A program made the translations under genes and the position numbers. Of a stretch of DNA of 64,000 nt, positions 25,464 to 33,491 are shown piece after piece. The stretch is from Pseudomonadota bacterium (lineage in GTDB: Bacteria; Myxococcota; Myxococcia; Myxococcales; Myxococcaceae). Below the pieces are notes generated by a model. That model was not told where the DNA came from and did no database searches. It worked only from the letters and a program-made list of their open reading frames with translations. Numbering within the stretch: position 1 is the first letter of the stretch; each line of letters opens with the position of its first letter. The stretch spans positions 77,680-141,679 of the forward strand of contig JAFAFL010000002.1 of the NCBI GenBank assembly GCA_023423535.1. The letters are read 5' to 3'.

Positions 25464-27230
25464 ATGGCGAGGAAGGATCCCCACTCGTACGCGGACGGGG
25501 CGCAGGGCAGGACGAGGCACGTCGCCTGGACCGCGACGCTGGACTTCGCTCGGCGCACGCTCGAGTGCACGGCGACGCTGAAGCTGACGGGCGTGGCGGG
25601 CGGACCGCTGCATCTGGACACGCGGGACCTCGAGATCGAGCGCGTGGAGAGCGGCGCGGGCGAGGCCCTGCCCTTCACCCTGGGCGAGCCGGACAAGATC
25701 CTCGGGACGCGGCTGGAGGTGACGGTGCCGGCGGGGCTCGAGGCGCTGAGGATCACCTACCGCGTAGGCCCGAACGCGTCGGCGCTGCAGTGGCTGGCGC
25801 CGGAGCAGACGGCGGGCGGCGAGCATCCCTTCCTCTTCAGCCAGTGCCAGGCGATCCACGCGCGGAGCCTCATCCCGCTGCAGGACTCGCCCGCGTTCCG
25901 CATCACGTACGACGCGCGGATGACGGTGCCGAAGGCGCTGCGGGTGCTCATGGCGGCGCGGGGAGATGGGCGGACGGAGCACACGGACGGGACGGGGCTG
26001 GCGACCGAACTGTTCACCATGCCCCAGCCCATCCCGCCGTATCTGCTGGCCTTTTGCGTGGGAGACCTCGCGTCGAGGGCGCTGGGGCCGAGGTCGCGGG
26101 TGTGGGCGGAGCCGTCGGTGGTGGACGCGGCGGCGTGGGAGTTCGAGGGCGTGGAGGCGATGATCGCCGGCGCCGAGAGGCTCTTCGGTCCCTACGACTG
26201 GGAGCGCTTCGACGTGCTGGTGATGCCGCCCTCGTTCCCCTACGGCGGGATGGAGAATCCGCGGCTGACCTTCCTCACGCCGACGCTGCTCGCGGGCGAC
26301 CGGTCGCAGGTGAACGTGCTCGCGCACGAGCTGGCGCACTCGTGGACGGGGAACCTCGTCACCAACGCGTCGGCGGAGCACTTCTGGCTCAACGAGGGCT
26401 GGACCGTGTACGCGGAGCGCCGGCTGCTCGAGGCGCTGGAGGGCCGGGAGTACTCGGAGCTGCACGCGGCGCTGGGACGCAGTGCGCTGGGCGATGCGCT
26501 GCGCCAGTTCGCGGAGCGGCCGGCGCTCACGCGGCTGCGCACCGAGCTGTGGGGCGTGGACCCGGACGAGGTCTTCAGCGTCGTGCCCTACGAGAAGGGC
26601 TACCTTTTTCTCCGCGCGTGCGAGGAGGCGGTGGGCCGGGAGAGGTTCGACCGCTTCGTGCGCGACTACGTCTCGACGCATCGCTTCGGCGCGCTGACCA
26701 CGGATGAGTTCCTCGAGTTCCTCCGCGCGAAGCTTCCCGAGGCGGTGGCGAAGGTGAACGTCACTTCCTGGATCGACGCGCCGGGACTGCCGGAGAGCGC
26801 GCCGGTGGCGATGTCCCAGCGGCTGGAGGCGGTGCGCCGGCAGCAGGACCGGGTGCCGGACGAGAGCGTGTCCGCGCAGTGGGGCGCCACCGAGCTGCAG
26901 CTCTACCTCGACTCGCTCACGCGGCCGGCAAGCGGCGAGCTGCTCGATGCGCTGGAGCGGCGGTGGGCGCTGTCGGAGTCGAAGAACAGGGAGCTGCTCG
27001 TGTCGTGGCTGGAGCTGTGCCTCGAGTCGGGTCGCGACGTGCTGGCGCAGACCGAGGCCGTGCTCGGCGAGGTGGGCCGACTGAAGTTCGTGAAGCCGCT
27101 CTACGCGGCGATGGCGAAGCGCGCGGATGGCAAGGCTCGGGCGAGGGAGACCTTCGAGCGCGTGCGGGCGCGCTACCACCCGATCACCGTGCAGGTGGTG
27201 GAGGGCGTGCTCAAGCGCTACGGCGCGTGA
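25464..27230 (+). CDS. M1-family metallopeptidase (leukotriene A4 hydrolase/aminopeptidase type)
   Basis: Protein of 588 aa without a signal peptide. The N-terminal beta-saddle domain (1-195) leads to the catalytic domain with exopeptidase motif GGMEN (261-265), zinc motif HELAH (288-292) and third ligand Glu311 in LNEGW, an exact HEXXH-18-E spacing. The C-terminal helical domain (about 430-588) matches that of leukotriene A4 hydrolase-like enzymes, and the total length of about 600 aa fits them better than ~870-aa aminopeptidase N. It should remove N-terminal residues from peptides in the cytoplasm. A good ribosome binding site, GGAGG, lies about nine bases upstream of the ATG. Confidence 0.93.
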   Translation: MARKDPHSYADGAQGRTRHVAWTATLDFARRTLECTATLKLTGVAGGPLHLDTRDLEIERVESGAGEALPFTLGEPDKILGTRLEVTVPAGLEALRITYRVGPNASALQWLAPEQTAGGEHPFLFSQCQAIHARSLIPLQDSPAFRITYDARMTVPKALRVLMAARGDGRTEHTDGTGLATELFTMPQPIPPYLLAFCVGDLASRALGPRSRVWAEPSVVDAAAWEFEGVEAMIAGAERLFGPYDWERFDVLVMPPSFPYGGMENPRLTFLTPTLLAGDRSQVNVLAHELAHSWTGNLVTNASAEHFWLNEGWTVYAERRLLEALEGREYSELHAALGRSALGDALRQFAERPALTRLRTELWGVDPDEVFSVVPYEKGYLFLRACEEAVGRERFDRFVRDYVSTHRFGALTTDEFLEFLRAKLPEAVAKVNVTSWIDAPGLPESAPVAMSQRLEAVRRQQDRVPDESVSAQWGATELQLYLDSLTRPASGELLDALERRWALSESKNRELLVSWLELCLESGRDVLAQTEAVLGEVGRLKFVKPLYAAMAKRADGKARARETFERVRARYHPITVQVVEGVLKRYGA

Positions 27231-27265
27231 TGCGTGACGCGTAAGTAGGGACTCGGGGCCTTCGC

Positions 27266-28705
27266 CTAACTTGCGGCGCGGCTGACACCCGAGCCGGTGC
27301 GAAGCGGCGACTGCCGGTGGTGCCAGGGCATCGCCTCCTCCAGCGCGCGCGCGACGGCGAGCACGGTCCCGTCCTCGGAGGGCCTGCCCGCGAGCTGCAC
27401 GCCGATGGGCCAGCCTTCAGAGGACACGCCGGCAGGGATGCTCGCGGCGGGCTGACCTGTGATGTTGAAGAGCGCGGTGAAGGCGCCGAGCTTCGCGGCC
27501 TGACCGAACGCGTCCGCGGGTCCGAGCGAACGCCAGGCGCCGATCGCCGGCGGCGGGACCGCGACCGCGGGCGTGACCCAGAGGTCCGCATCGCCGAACC
27601 AGCCGAGCACCCGCTGCTCGAGCTCCCCCTGGCGCACGAGCACGTCCGCTGCGCGCAGGCGCTTGCCGGACTCTCGGAGCCACGCGGTGACCGGCTGCAG
27701 CGAACCCGCGCGGAGCACCGGCGGCTGCGCCACGAGGAACTGCCAGACCGGGAGGAACTCCTCCAGCTCACCGACGGGAGGCGCGCCCTCCTCCACGTGG
27801 TGGCCCATCTGCTCGAGCAACGCGGTCACCCGTCCCACCGCTTCGGCGACCTCGGGGTGCGCGGTGACGAGCGGCGAGCGGAGGGTGAAGCGGATCTTCA
27901 ACGCGCGCGGCGGCGGGCCGGAGACGGTCTCGTGGAAGGGACAGGAGGGCGCCGGCGCCCAATGCGGCGCGCCGATGCCGGTGCAGAGGCCGGCCATCAC
28001 GTCGAGCAGCGCCGCGGCGTCCGACACGCTGTGCGCCATCGGCCCCACGGTGGCGATGGAGGTTCGATCCGGGCGTCCGTAGGGATCCGGGACGCGGCCG
28101 CGCGAGGGCTTGATGCCGAAGAGGTGGCCGAACGACGACGGGATGCGGATGGAGCCCGCGCCGTCGCTGCCCTGGGCGATGGGCGTGAGGCCCGCGGCGA
28201 GCGCGGAGCCGGCGCCACCGCTCGAGCCCCCGGGCGTGCGCGAGAGATCCCACGGGTTGCGGGTGGGCGCGTGGATGTCCGGCTCGGTCACGGGCATGGC
28301 CCCGAGCTCGCTGGTGGCGGTCTTGCCGAGGATGACGAAGCCGCCCTCGCGGAGGCGGGTGACGGTCTTGTCATCCACCGGAGAGAGGAACCAGCGGTAG
28401 GCGCGCGAGCCGAGGCGGGTGAACGAGCCCTTCACGAAGTTGAGGTCCTTCACCGCGATGGGCACGCCGTAGAAGGGCGGGAGGGACTTCGTGTCCGCGC
28501 CGCGGCGGGAGAGCTCCGCGTCCTTGCGGCGAGCGTCCTTCAGCGCGCTGCGCGAGAGCACCTGGGTGAAAGCGTGGAGCGAAGGGTTCAGGCGCGAGAT
28601 GCGCTCGAGGTAGCCGCGCACGAGCTCCTCGGAGGACACCTCGCGAGAGCGCACGAGTCGCGCCTGCTCCAGCGCGGTCAGATCGAAGAGGTCGTTGGCT
28701 GCCAT
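27266..28705 (-). CDS. Amidase signature family enzyme
   Basis: Protein of 479 aa with the Ser-cisSer-Lys triad of the amidase signature family. The catalytic Lys lies in YGVPIAVKDLNF, the cis-Ser is in the glycine/serine motif PGGSSGGAGSALAAGL, and the nucleophile Ser is in GSDGAGSIRIPSSF. Members hydrolyse varied amides, including indoleacetamide, fatty amides and, as GatA, Glu-tRNA(Gln). The typical GatB/GatC genes are absent here, so a general amidase is more likely than GatA. A GGGAGAG sequence upstream supports the start at 28705. It is divergent from the ECF cassette and converges with the M1 peptidase gene, 35 bp away. Confidence 0.9.
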   Translation of the reverse strand: MAANDLFDLTALEQARLVRSREVSSEELVRGYLERISRLNPSLHAFTQVLSRSALKDARRKDAELSRRGADTKSLPPFYGVPIAVKDLNFVKGSFTRLGSRAYRWFLSPVDDKTVTRLREGGFVILGKTATSELGAMPVTEPDIHAPTRNPWDLSRTPGGSSGGAGSALAAGLTPIAQGSDGAGSIRIPSSFGHLFGIKPSRGRVPDPYGRPDRTSIATVGPMAHSVSDAAALLDVMAGLCTGIGAPHWAPAPSCPFHETVSGPPPRALKIRFTLRSPLVTAHPEVAEAVGRVTALLEQMGHHVEEGAPPVGELEEFLPVWQFLVAQPPVLRAGSLQPVTAWLRESGKRLRAADVLVRQGELEQRVLGWFGDADLWVTPAVAVPPPAIGAWRSLGPADAFGQAAKLGAFTALFNITGQPAASIPAGVSSEGWPIGVQLAGRPSEDGTVLAVARALEEAMPWHHRQSPLRTGSGVSRAAS

Positions 28706-28785
28706 GGCCCGACTCTCCCGCGCTGGAGGAGAAAGACAACCGCCACCGTGGCCCCAGGTCCGCCGGTGGTAAGTCTTTTGCCGCC

Positions 28786-29952
28786 ATGCGGTTGCTCGTC
28801 GCGCACATCGTCGTGTCGCTGGGCGTCCTCGCCGCTGCGGCGGACGTGCGGGCGGCGGCGCGCGAGGGGCCGGGCATTCGCGTCGACGGCGAGGGCGTCC
28901 CGGGCTGCGTGCGAAAGGAGTGGATCGCCGAGGAGCTCGGCAAGCGGGTGACCGCGACCCGCGGGGAGAGGGTGCAGCTCTTCCAGCGCGTCGATGGGCG
29001 GCTGCAGGTCAGCCTCCACAGGCGAGGAACCCTCGTCGCCTCGCGCTCGCTGCCGGTCAGGCGCGACGAGTGCCCGGCGCTCGAGCGGACGGCGCTGCTC
29101 GTGCTCGCGTCATGGTGGAACCTGCCGGAGGAAGCGCCCGAGGCCTCCATGCCGCCGCCGGTCATCGCGCCGTTGCCCGAGCCATCGGTTTCGCCTTCGC
29201 CTTCGCACACGCGCGCGGAGCCGGTCGCGCAGTCAGAGCCGAAGCCGCAGCTGGAGCCACTGCCGGTCGAACCGGAGCGTTCGGAGCCTCCCGCGCCCGA
29301 GCCCGCCTCCGAGCCCGCCTCCGAGCCCGCCTCCGAAGAACCCGCCGCAGAGCCGGCGCCGCCTCCGGTCGATCCGCTCGACGTGGAAGTGGAAGCGGAA
29401 GCGGAACCTCTGCCACCTCCGTTGATGGAGCCCGAGCCCGAGGTGCGTCCGCTGCAGCTCGCGATCGCTGCGCGCGCGCAGGGACAGCACGACGGCGAGC
29501 CGGGCTTCGGTGGGCAGCTCGCGCTGGAGGCCGGCCGCAGAGAGGGACTCGGCGCCTTCGTGGAGCTGGGGCTGGAGCGCACGCGCCGCTCGGCGCTGGG
29601 GCCCGGCGAGGTGGAGGTGTGGCCGCAGTTCGCGTCGCTCGGCGGGCGCTGGGGCCTGGACCTGAGCGAGCGGGTGCAGGTGCTCGGCGGCGGCGGCGTG
29701 CGGCTCTTCCGGCTCGCGGTGACTTCGCGCGGCTACGACCTCAACGAGACGACGGCGCTGCTCTCACCTGCCCTCCTCCTCTCGTTGGAGACGCGCGTGC
29801 GCTTCGGAGGGCCGCTCTGGGGGACCGCGGCGCTGCAGGGCTGGTCGCGGCTTCGCGAAGAAACGCTGTCGATCCGGGGACTTGGCGTCGCGCAGTCGGT
29901 GCGGCCGCTGGGTGCGGCGCTCTGTATCGGCGTGGGCTGGGGCGGAGAATGA
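28786..29952 (+). CDS. Exported protein with Pro/Glu-rich linker and predicted barrel domain
   Basis: Protein of 388 aa, not recognised as a named family. Signal peptide MRLLVAHIVVSLGVLAAAAD. Residues 25-115 form a small domain (EEWIAEELGKRV-like, with two Cys). A long Pro/Glu/Ser linker (about 120-220) contains three exact EPAS repeats. The C-terminal 160 residues alternate polar and hydrophobic strands (GAFVELGLERTRRSALG; RVQVLGGGGVRLFRLAV) as in small outer-membrane barrels. Its stop overlaps the start of the ECF sigma gene by 4 bp (ATGA), so it is translationally coupled to a sigma/anti-sigma pair; a role as signal input or target of that system is inference. Confidence 0.8.
   Translation: MRLLVAHIVVSLGVLAAAADVRAAAREGPGIRVDGEGVPGCVRKEWIAEELGKRVTATRGERVQLFQRVDGRLQVSLHRRGTLVASRSLPVRRDECPALERTALLVLASWWNLPEEAPEASMPPPVIAPLPEPSVSPSPSHTRAEPVAQSEPKPQLEPLPVEPERSEPPAPEPASEPASEPASEEPAAEPAPPPVDPLDVEVEAEAEPLPPPLMEPEPEVRPLQLAIAARAQGQHDGEPGFGGQLALEAGRREGLGAFVELGLERTRRSALGPGEVEVWPQFASLGGRWGLDLSERVQVLGGGGVRLFRLAVTSRGYDLNETTALLSPALLLSLETRVRFGGPLWGTAALQGWSRLREETLSIRGLGVAQSVRPLGAALCIGVGWGGE
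29299..29334 (+). repeat. Three tandem 12-bp repeats coding EPAS
   Basis: GAGCCCGCCTCC occurs three times in perfect tandem (29299-29310, 29311-29322, 29323-29334), within the Pro/Glu-rich linker of the exported protein. The repeat keeps the reading frame, so copy-number change would alter only linker length. Confidence 0.95.
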
Positions 29953-30557
29953 AGCTTTCGAGCGCGTCCCGCACTGACGGCGCCGTGGAGGCCGAGCTGG
30001 CGGTTGGGGACGGGTCGCGACGGGCGCGCGCAGGCGCGGCGGGAGACGTGTCGCTGCAGGTGCACCGGCTCTACCTCGAGCACGGTGGGCAGCTGCGCTC
30101 GGTGCTGCGCCGGCTGACGGATGCGCGGGAGGTCGAGGATCTCGTGCAGGAGGTCTTCGTGGTGGCGCTCGGCCGTTACGCGCAGCTCGAGGCGGCGCGC
30201 TCACAGCGGGCGTGGCTGCTGGGCGTGGCGGTGAAGGTCGCGGCGGGACACCGGCGCAAGCAATGGGTGCGTGGCTGGTTCGGGATCACGCCGGAGGGCT
30301 CGCGGGAGCCGGTGGCGGCGCGCACGCCGGAAGGGGACCTGATGCAGCGGGACGCGGAGCGGGTCGTGCGAGGAGCGCTCGAGACGCTCTCGCCACGCAA
30401 GCGCGAGGTGTTCGTGCTCTTCGAGCTGGAGGGGGTGTCCGGCGCGGAGATCGCCGCCGCGGTCGGATGTCCGCTGAAGACGGTGTGGACGCGCCTCTTC
30501 CACGCGCGGAAGGACTTTGCCCGCGCGCTCGAGGCGATGGGGGTGACCGATGTCTGA
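29949..30557 (+). CDS. ECF-type RNA polymerase sigma factor
   Basis: Protein of 202 aa. After a 35-residue N-terminal extension, the sigma2 region shows YLEHGGQLRSVLRRLTD then EVEDLVQEVFVVALGR (core-binding helix). Sigma4 is LSPRKREVFVLFELEGVSGA followed by AVGCPLKTVWTRLFHARKD, the helix-turn-helix that reads the -35 element. No sigma3 domain is present, as expected for ECF factors. The start ATG overlaps the stop of the exported-protein gene (ATGA). The stop overlaps the next gene by 8 bp; that gene looks like its FecR-type anti-sigma factor. The frame remains open upstream but only as antisense or out-of-frame shadow. Confidence 0.92.
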   Translation: MKLSSASRTDGAVEAELAVGDGSRRARAGAAGDVSLQVHRLYLEHGGQLRSVLRRLTDAREVEDLVQEVFVVALGRYAQLEAARSQRAWLLGVAVKVAAGHRRKQWVRGWFGITPEGSREPVAARTPEGDLMQRDAERVVRGALETLSPRKREVFVLFELEGVSGAEIAAAVGCPLKTVWTRLFHARKDFARALEAMGVTDV

Positions 30558-31515
30558 CCTGAAGGAGCCGAGGCGTCTGTCGGAGCGCGAGGTGGTGCCG
30601 CGCGAACTCGAAGCGACGGCCCGGGTGATGCGGCGGCTCGGTCCTTCGCCGGAGGTTTCTCGCGCGCAGGCCGAGGCCACCTGGGACGCCGTGCTCGCGC
30701 AGACCGTGGCGCGCTCGATGCGGCCACGGTGGGTTCCCGCGCTCGGCTTCGCGGTGCCGGCGGTGCTCGTGATCGCGGTCGGCGTGGCGGTCGCGCTGCA
30801 GCCGGTCGCCCAGACGCAGCCGGCGGCGTGGACGGTCATGGAAGGGGCTCGCCTCATCGCAGCGACGGCGGAGGCGCCCGCGCGACTGGTGGAGGGCAAG
30901 GTGACCGGCCTTCCGCGAACGGAGGTCGGCGCGCGGGCGGAGGTGCTCTCTACGCCGCACGGCTCGGTGACCTGGCGTGACGCGCGGTTCCTGCTCGACG
31001 TGACGCCGGAGCGGACGTTGCTCGTCGTGCAGGAGGGCGAGGTCGTCTGGCGCGGCGCGGCCGGTGAGCGGACGCTGCACGCCGGCGCGGAGCTGCGCGC
31101 GCCACCGCTGGTGCAGGCGCTGCCGCCGTCTTCCGATTGCCCCGCGTCGCCGCTGACGAGTCGCATCGGCTGTCTGGAGTCGCTCGCGCGCGGAGAGGGC
31201 CTCGCGGCGGAGAACGCGCTGTTCGAGCTCGCGTGGCTGGAGCTGCACGAGCGCGCGGCACCGGACGCGGCGTTGACGCGCTGGGAGAGCTACCTCGCGC
31301 GCTTTCCCGAGGGCACGCTGGAGTCCGAGGCCCGGGCGATGCGCGTGCTCACCCTCGCCGAGTCCGGCCGGCTGTCGGCCGCGCGTGCAGAGCTTCAGCG
31401 CTTCCACGAGGCGGTGCCGGACAGTCCCCTCCTCCCGCCGCTCGATGCGGCGATGAAGCTTTCGGCGAGCACCGGCACTTCCGCGCTCCAGACGGGGCCG
31501 GAGGGATCGCGATGA
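30550..31515 (+). CDS. FecR-like anti-sigma factor with TPR-like tail
   Basis: Protein of 321 aa. A cytoplasmic N-terminal segment (1-57; EATWDAVLAQTVARSM) precedes one transmembrane helix (WVPALGFAVPAVLVIAVGVA, about 60-80). The periplasmic part has a FecR-like beta domain (about 90-185; EVLSTPHGSVTWRDARFLLD, VVQEGEVVWRG). The final 120 residues are helical and TPR-like (AENALFELAWLELHERAAPD). It overlaps the ECF sigma gene by 8 bp and presumably holds the sigma factor at the membrane until a signal from the envelope arrives. The two neighbouring exported proteins are plausible signal partners. Zinc-binding HxxxCxxC of ZAS-type anti-sigma factors is not seen. Confidence 0.83.
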   Translation: MSDLKEPRRLSEREVVPRELEATARVMRRLGPSPEVSRAQAEATWDAVLAQTVARSMRPRWVPALGFAVPAVLVIAVGVAVALQPVAQTQPAAWTVMEGARLIAATAEAPARLVEGKVTGLPRTEVGARAEVLSTPHGSVTWRDARFLLDVTPERTLLVVQEGEVVWRGAAGERTLHAGAELRAPPLVQALPPSSDCPASPLTSRIGCLESLARGEGLAAENALFELAWLELHERAAPDAALTRWESYLARFPEGTLESEARAMRVLTLAESGRLSAARAELQRFHEAVPDSPLLPPLDAAMKLSASTGTSALQTGPEGSR

Positions 31516-33083
31516 TGATGATGCGGACGGTGTTCTGGGCGGTGTGTGCGGTGTCGGTGCTCGGCGGTTGTTTCGTCGCGCCGCGAGATACGCCGGTGGG
31601 TGGCGTGGAGGGCGAGCCGGACGGTGGCGGGAGCGGGAACCCTGGCGGCGGGTACGAGTATCCGGGCTGCGCGAACGAGGACTACAACTGCTCGCGCCTG
31701 CTGACTTTCTACTGCGCGGCGGAGGCGGTCCGGCTCGAGCACGCGGACGGCTGCACGGTGGACGAAGACTGCACCTTCGCCCCGGTGGACGACCTCTGCA
31801 CGGGCGCCGCGACCTGCAGTGATCCGGTGGTGACCCACTCACAGCGCGTCGCGTTCGAGGCGGCTTTCGCGCGGGAAGTCTCTGCCTACTGCCGCAGCAA
31901 CGGCGGATGTCACGAGTCGCCGTCGTGCGTGGGGTCGCGGAACGACTACCGCGCCGCGTGCGTGGCCGGCACGTGCCAGTCGGTGTTGAAGCAGCAGACG
32001 ATCAGCGCGCCCCCGCCGCTGCCGGAGGCGCTCTGCGAGTGGACGATGCCCAGCGCGGGAGGGCTCTGCCAGGACCCGGGCGGGTGCCTCGTGCTGCATC
32101 GAGATGGAACGTCTCCGGTGGTGGTGCTCACCCGAAGTGCGCTCGGCGACGACGTGCTCCACTTCATCCCGCTCGTGACCGACAGCCACCTGTTCTTCAC
32201 GACCTTCCGGCCGGTGGCAAAGCCCGTCGGGCCCTCGCGCTTCGTGGCGATGCCGTCGTTGGGTGGGCCGATGACGGACCTCCTCACGCTGCCCGCGGGA
32301 ACGTCGTTCGGAAGCATCTCCGCCCCGGCGTGGGATCCCGCGTACGGGCTCTGGTTCACCACCGACACGACCGGCGCGAGCCCCGAGCGTTCGGTGCGCG
32401 TGTCTCCGCTCCTCGGCGGCGAACCGCAGGTCTCGAGCGTGGCCTATCCGCAGATCACCGGGCCGACCTCCAACGGCATCGCCGAGGGCTCGAAATATCT
32501 CGTCGCGCAGGCGGATGGGCTCTGGGAGTTCTACCCGGCGGGAGGCTCGCGGCTGGTGGCGGCGACGGACATCGTCACCATTGCGGCGGATGGCGATCAC
32601 CTCGTCTTCTCCTCGTGCAACAGCAGCGGCCACGGTCCCTGCGCGGTGGTCGCCTACAGCCGCAGCGCGGGCACCACGCAGACGCTGATCGGCCCGGTGG
32701 ACGAGGACATCCGTTCGCTCGCGATCGAAGGCGGTGCCGTCTATGCGCTGAGCGGCCGGCGGCTGAGGCGGGTCCCTCTCACGGGTGGCGTCGTCGAGGT
32801 CCTCTACGAGGGCGAGAGCTTCCCGCAGCACTCGGGCACGCTCGCGCCGCGTTCGCTGAAGGTGGAGGGCGACCGCGCATATCTCGGCGAGATCTGCCAC
32901 CGCGACGCGGACGCGCCCGGCTACGGCACGGTGGAGCTGGACCTCACCGCGGGGACTTCACGCTGGCTCAACGCGGATCCGGCCTTCCCCCACGTTCCGC
33001 ACGTGGTTCCCTTCCACGGCTGGGAGGAGCCGCCGCTGCGCAACGCGCACGGCTTCTACGTGTGGCAGCCGCCCTCGCCCTGA
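31512..33083 (+). CDS. Cys-rich secreted lipoprotein, beta-propeller-like
   Basis: Predicted lipoprotein of 523 aa, with four consecutive ATG codons at the start (31512-31523) and lipobox LGGC. The N-terminal 150 residues hold about sixteen Cys, including CTVDEDCTFAPVDDLC, suggesting disulphide-bonded structure. The remainder consists of repeated strands with WD-like and Ser/Thr/Gly-rich segments (FGSISAPAWDPAYGLWFTTD), as in beta-propeller surface proteins; no named family was recognised. Its start overlaps the anti-sigma gene by 4 bp, completing a four-gene coupled unit. The 3' end overlaps the convergent SpoIIAA-like gene by 28 bp. Confidence 0.82.
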   Translation: MMMMRTVFWAVCAVSVLGGCFVAPRDTPVGGVEGEPDGGGSGNPGGGYEYPGCANEDYNCSRLLTFYCAAEAVRLEHADGCTVDEDCTFAPVDDLCTGAATCSDPVVTHSQRVAFEAAFAREVSAYCRSNGGCHESPSCVGSRNDYRAACVAGTCQSVLKQQTISAPPPLPEALCEWTMPSAGGLCQDPGGCLVLHRDGTSPVVVLTRSALGDDVLHFIPLVTDSHLFFTTFRPVAKPVGPSRFVAMPSLGGPMTDLLTLPAGTSFGSISAPAWDPAYGLWFTTDTTGASPERSVRVSPLLGGEPQVSSVAYPQITGPTSNGIAEGSKYLVAQADGLWEFYPAGGSRLVAATDIVTIAADGDHLVFSSCNSSGHGPCAVVAYSRSAGTTQTLIGPVDEDIRSLAIEGGAVYALSGRRLRRVPLTGGVVEVLYEGESFPQHSGTLAPRSLKVEGDRAYLGEICHRDADAPGYGTVELDLTAGTSRWLNADPAFPHVPHVVPFHGWEEPPLRNAHGFYVWQPPSP

Positions 33084-33478
33084 GCGCGCCGGATGTGCGG
33101 ACGGGCCTGGCGCAGCGCCCACTCGATCGCCTCGTCCGCGCTGGCGAAGACGCGCCACGCGGTGGGGTAGTCGGTGAGCATGAGGATCGTCATGCTGATG
33201 AAGCGCAGCAGCGGCGAGGGCAACACGAAGGCGGTGCCCACGCAGTGCCGCTCCAGCCGCGCGCGATTCGACCGCTGCCACGCTTCGGTCCGCCGGCGCA
33301 GCTGCGGTGAGACGCCGCGGAGCCCGCTGGCATCGAGCACCGCCGCGAAGGGCTCGTCTCGCGCGAGCACCGCGTCGCCGGCACGGATGAAGGCCTCGAC
33401 GTCTGCTTCGGTGGCGCCCTCGCCCATCCGGTAGATGACGACCGGCCAGCCGAGGGTGTCGACTTCCCAGGTGCCCAT
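33056..33478 (-). CDS. SpoIIAA/STAS-like small protein
   Basis: Protein of 140 aa resembling the SpoIIAA-like STAS proteins: an N-terminal strand (WPVVIYRMGEGATEADVEAF), a central segment (AAVLDASGLRGVSPQLRRRT) with Asp-Ala-Ser at the position phosphorylated in STAS anti-anti-sigma factors, and a C-terminal helix (AWRVFASADEAIEWALRQAR). Whether it binds a kinase or anti-sigma factor is inference. It follows the PAS histidine kinase gene by 13 bp on the same strand, so kinase and STAS-like protein are probably cotranscribed. Its 3' end overlaps the Cys-rich lipoprotein gene by 28 bp on the opposite strand. Confidence 0.7.
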   Translation of the reverse strand: MGTWEVDTLGWPVVIYRMGEGATEADVEAFIRAGDAVLARDEPFAAVLDASGLRGVSPQLRRRTEAWQRSNRARLERHCVGTAFVLPSPLLRFISMTILMLTDYPTAWRVFASADEAIEWALRQARPHIRRAQGEGGCHT

Positions 33479-33491
33479 GCGCGGCGGCCTT

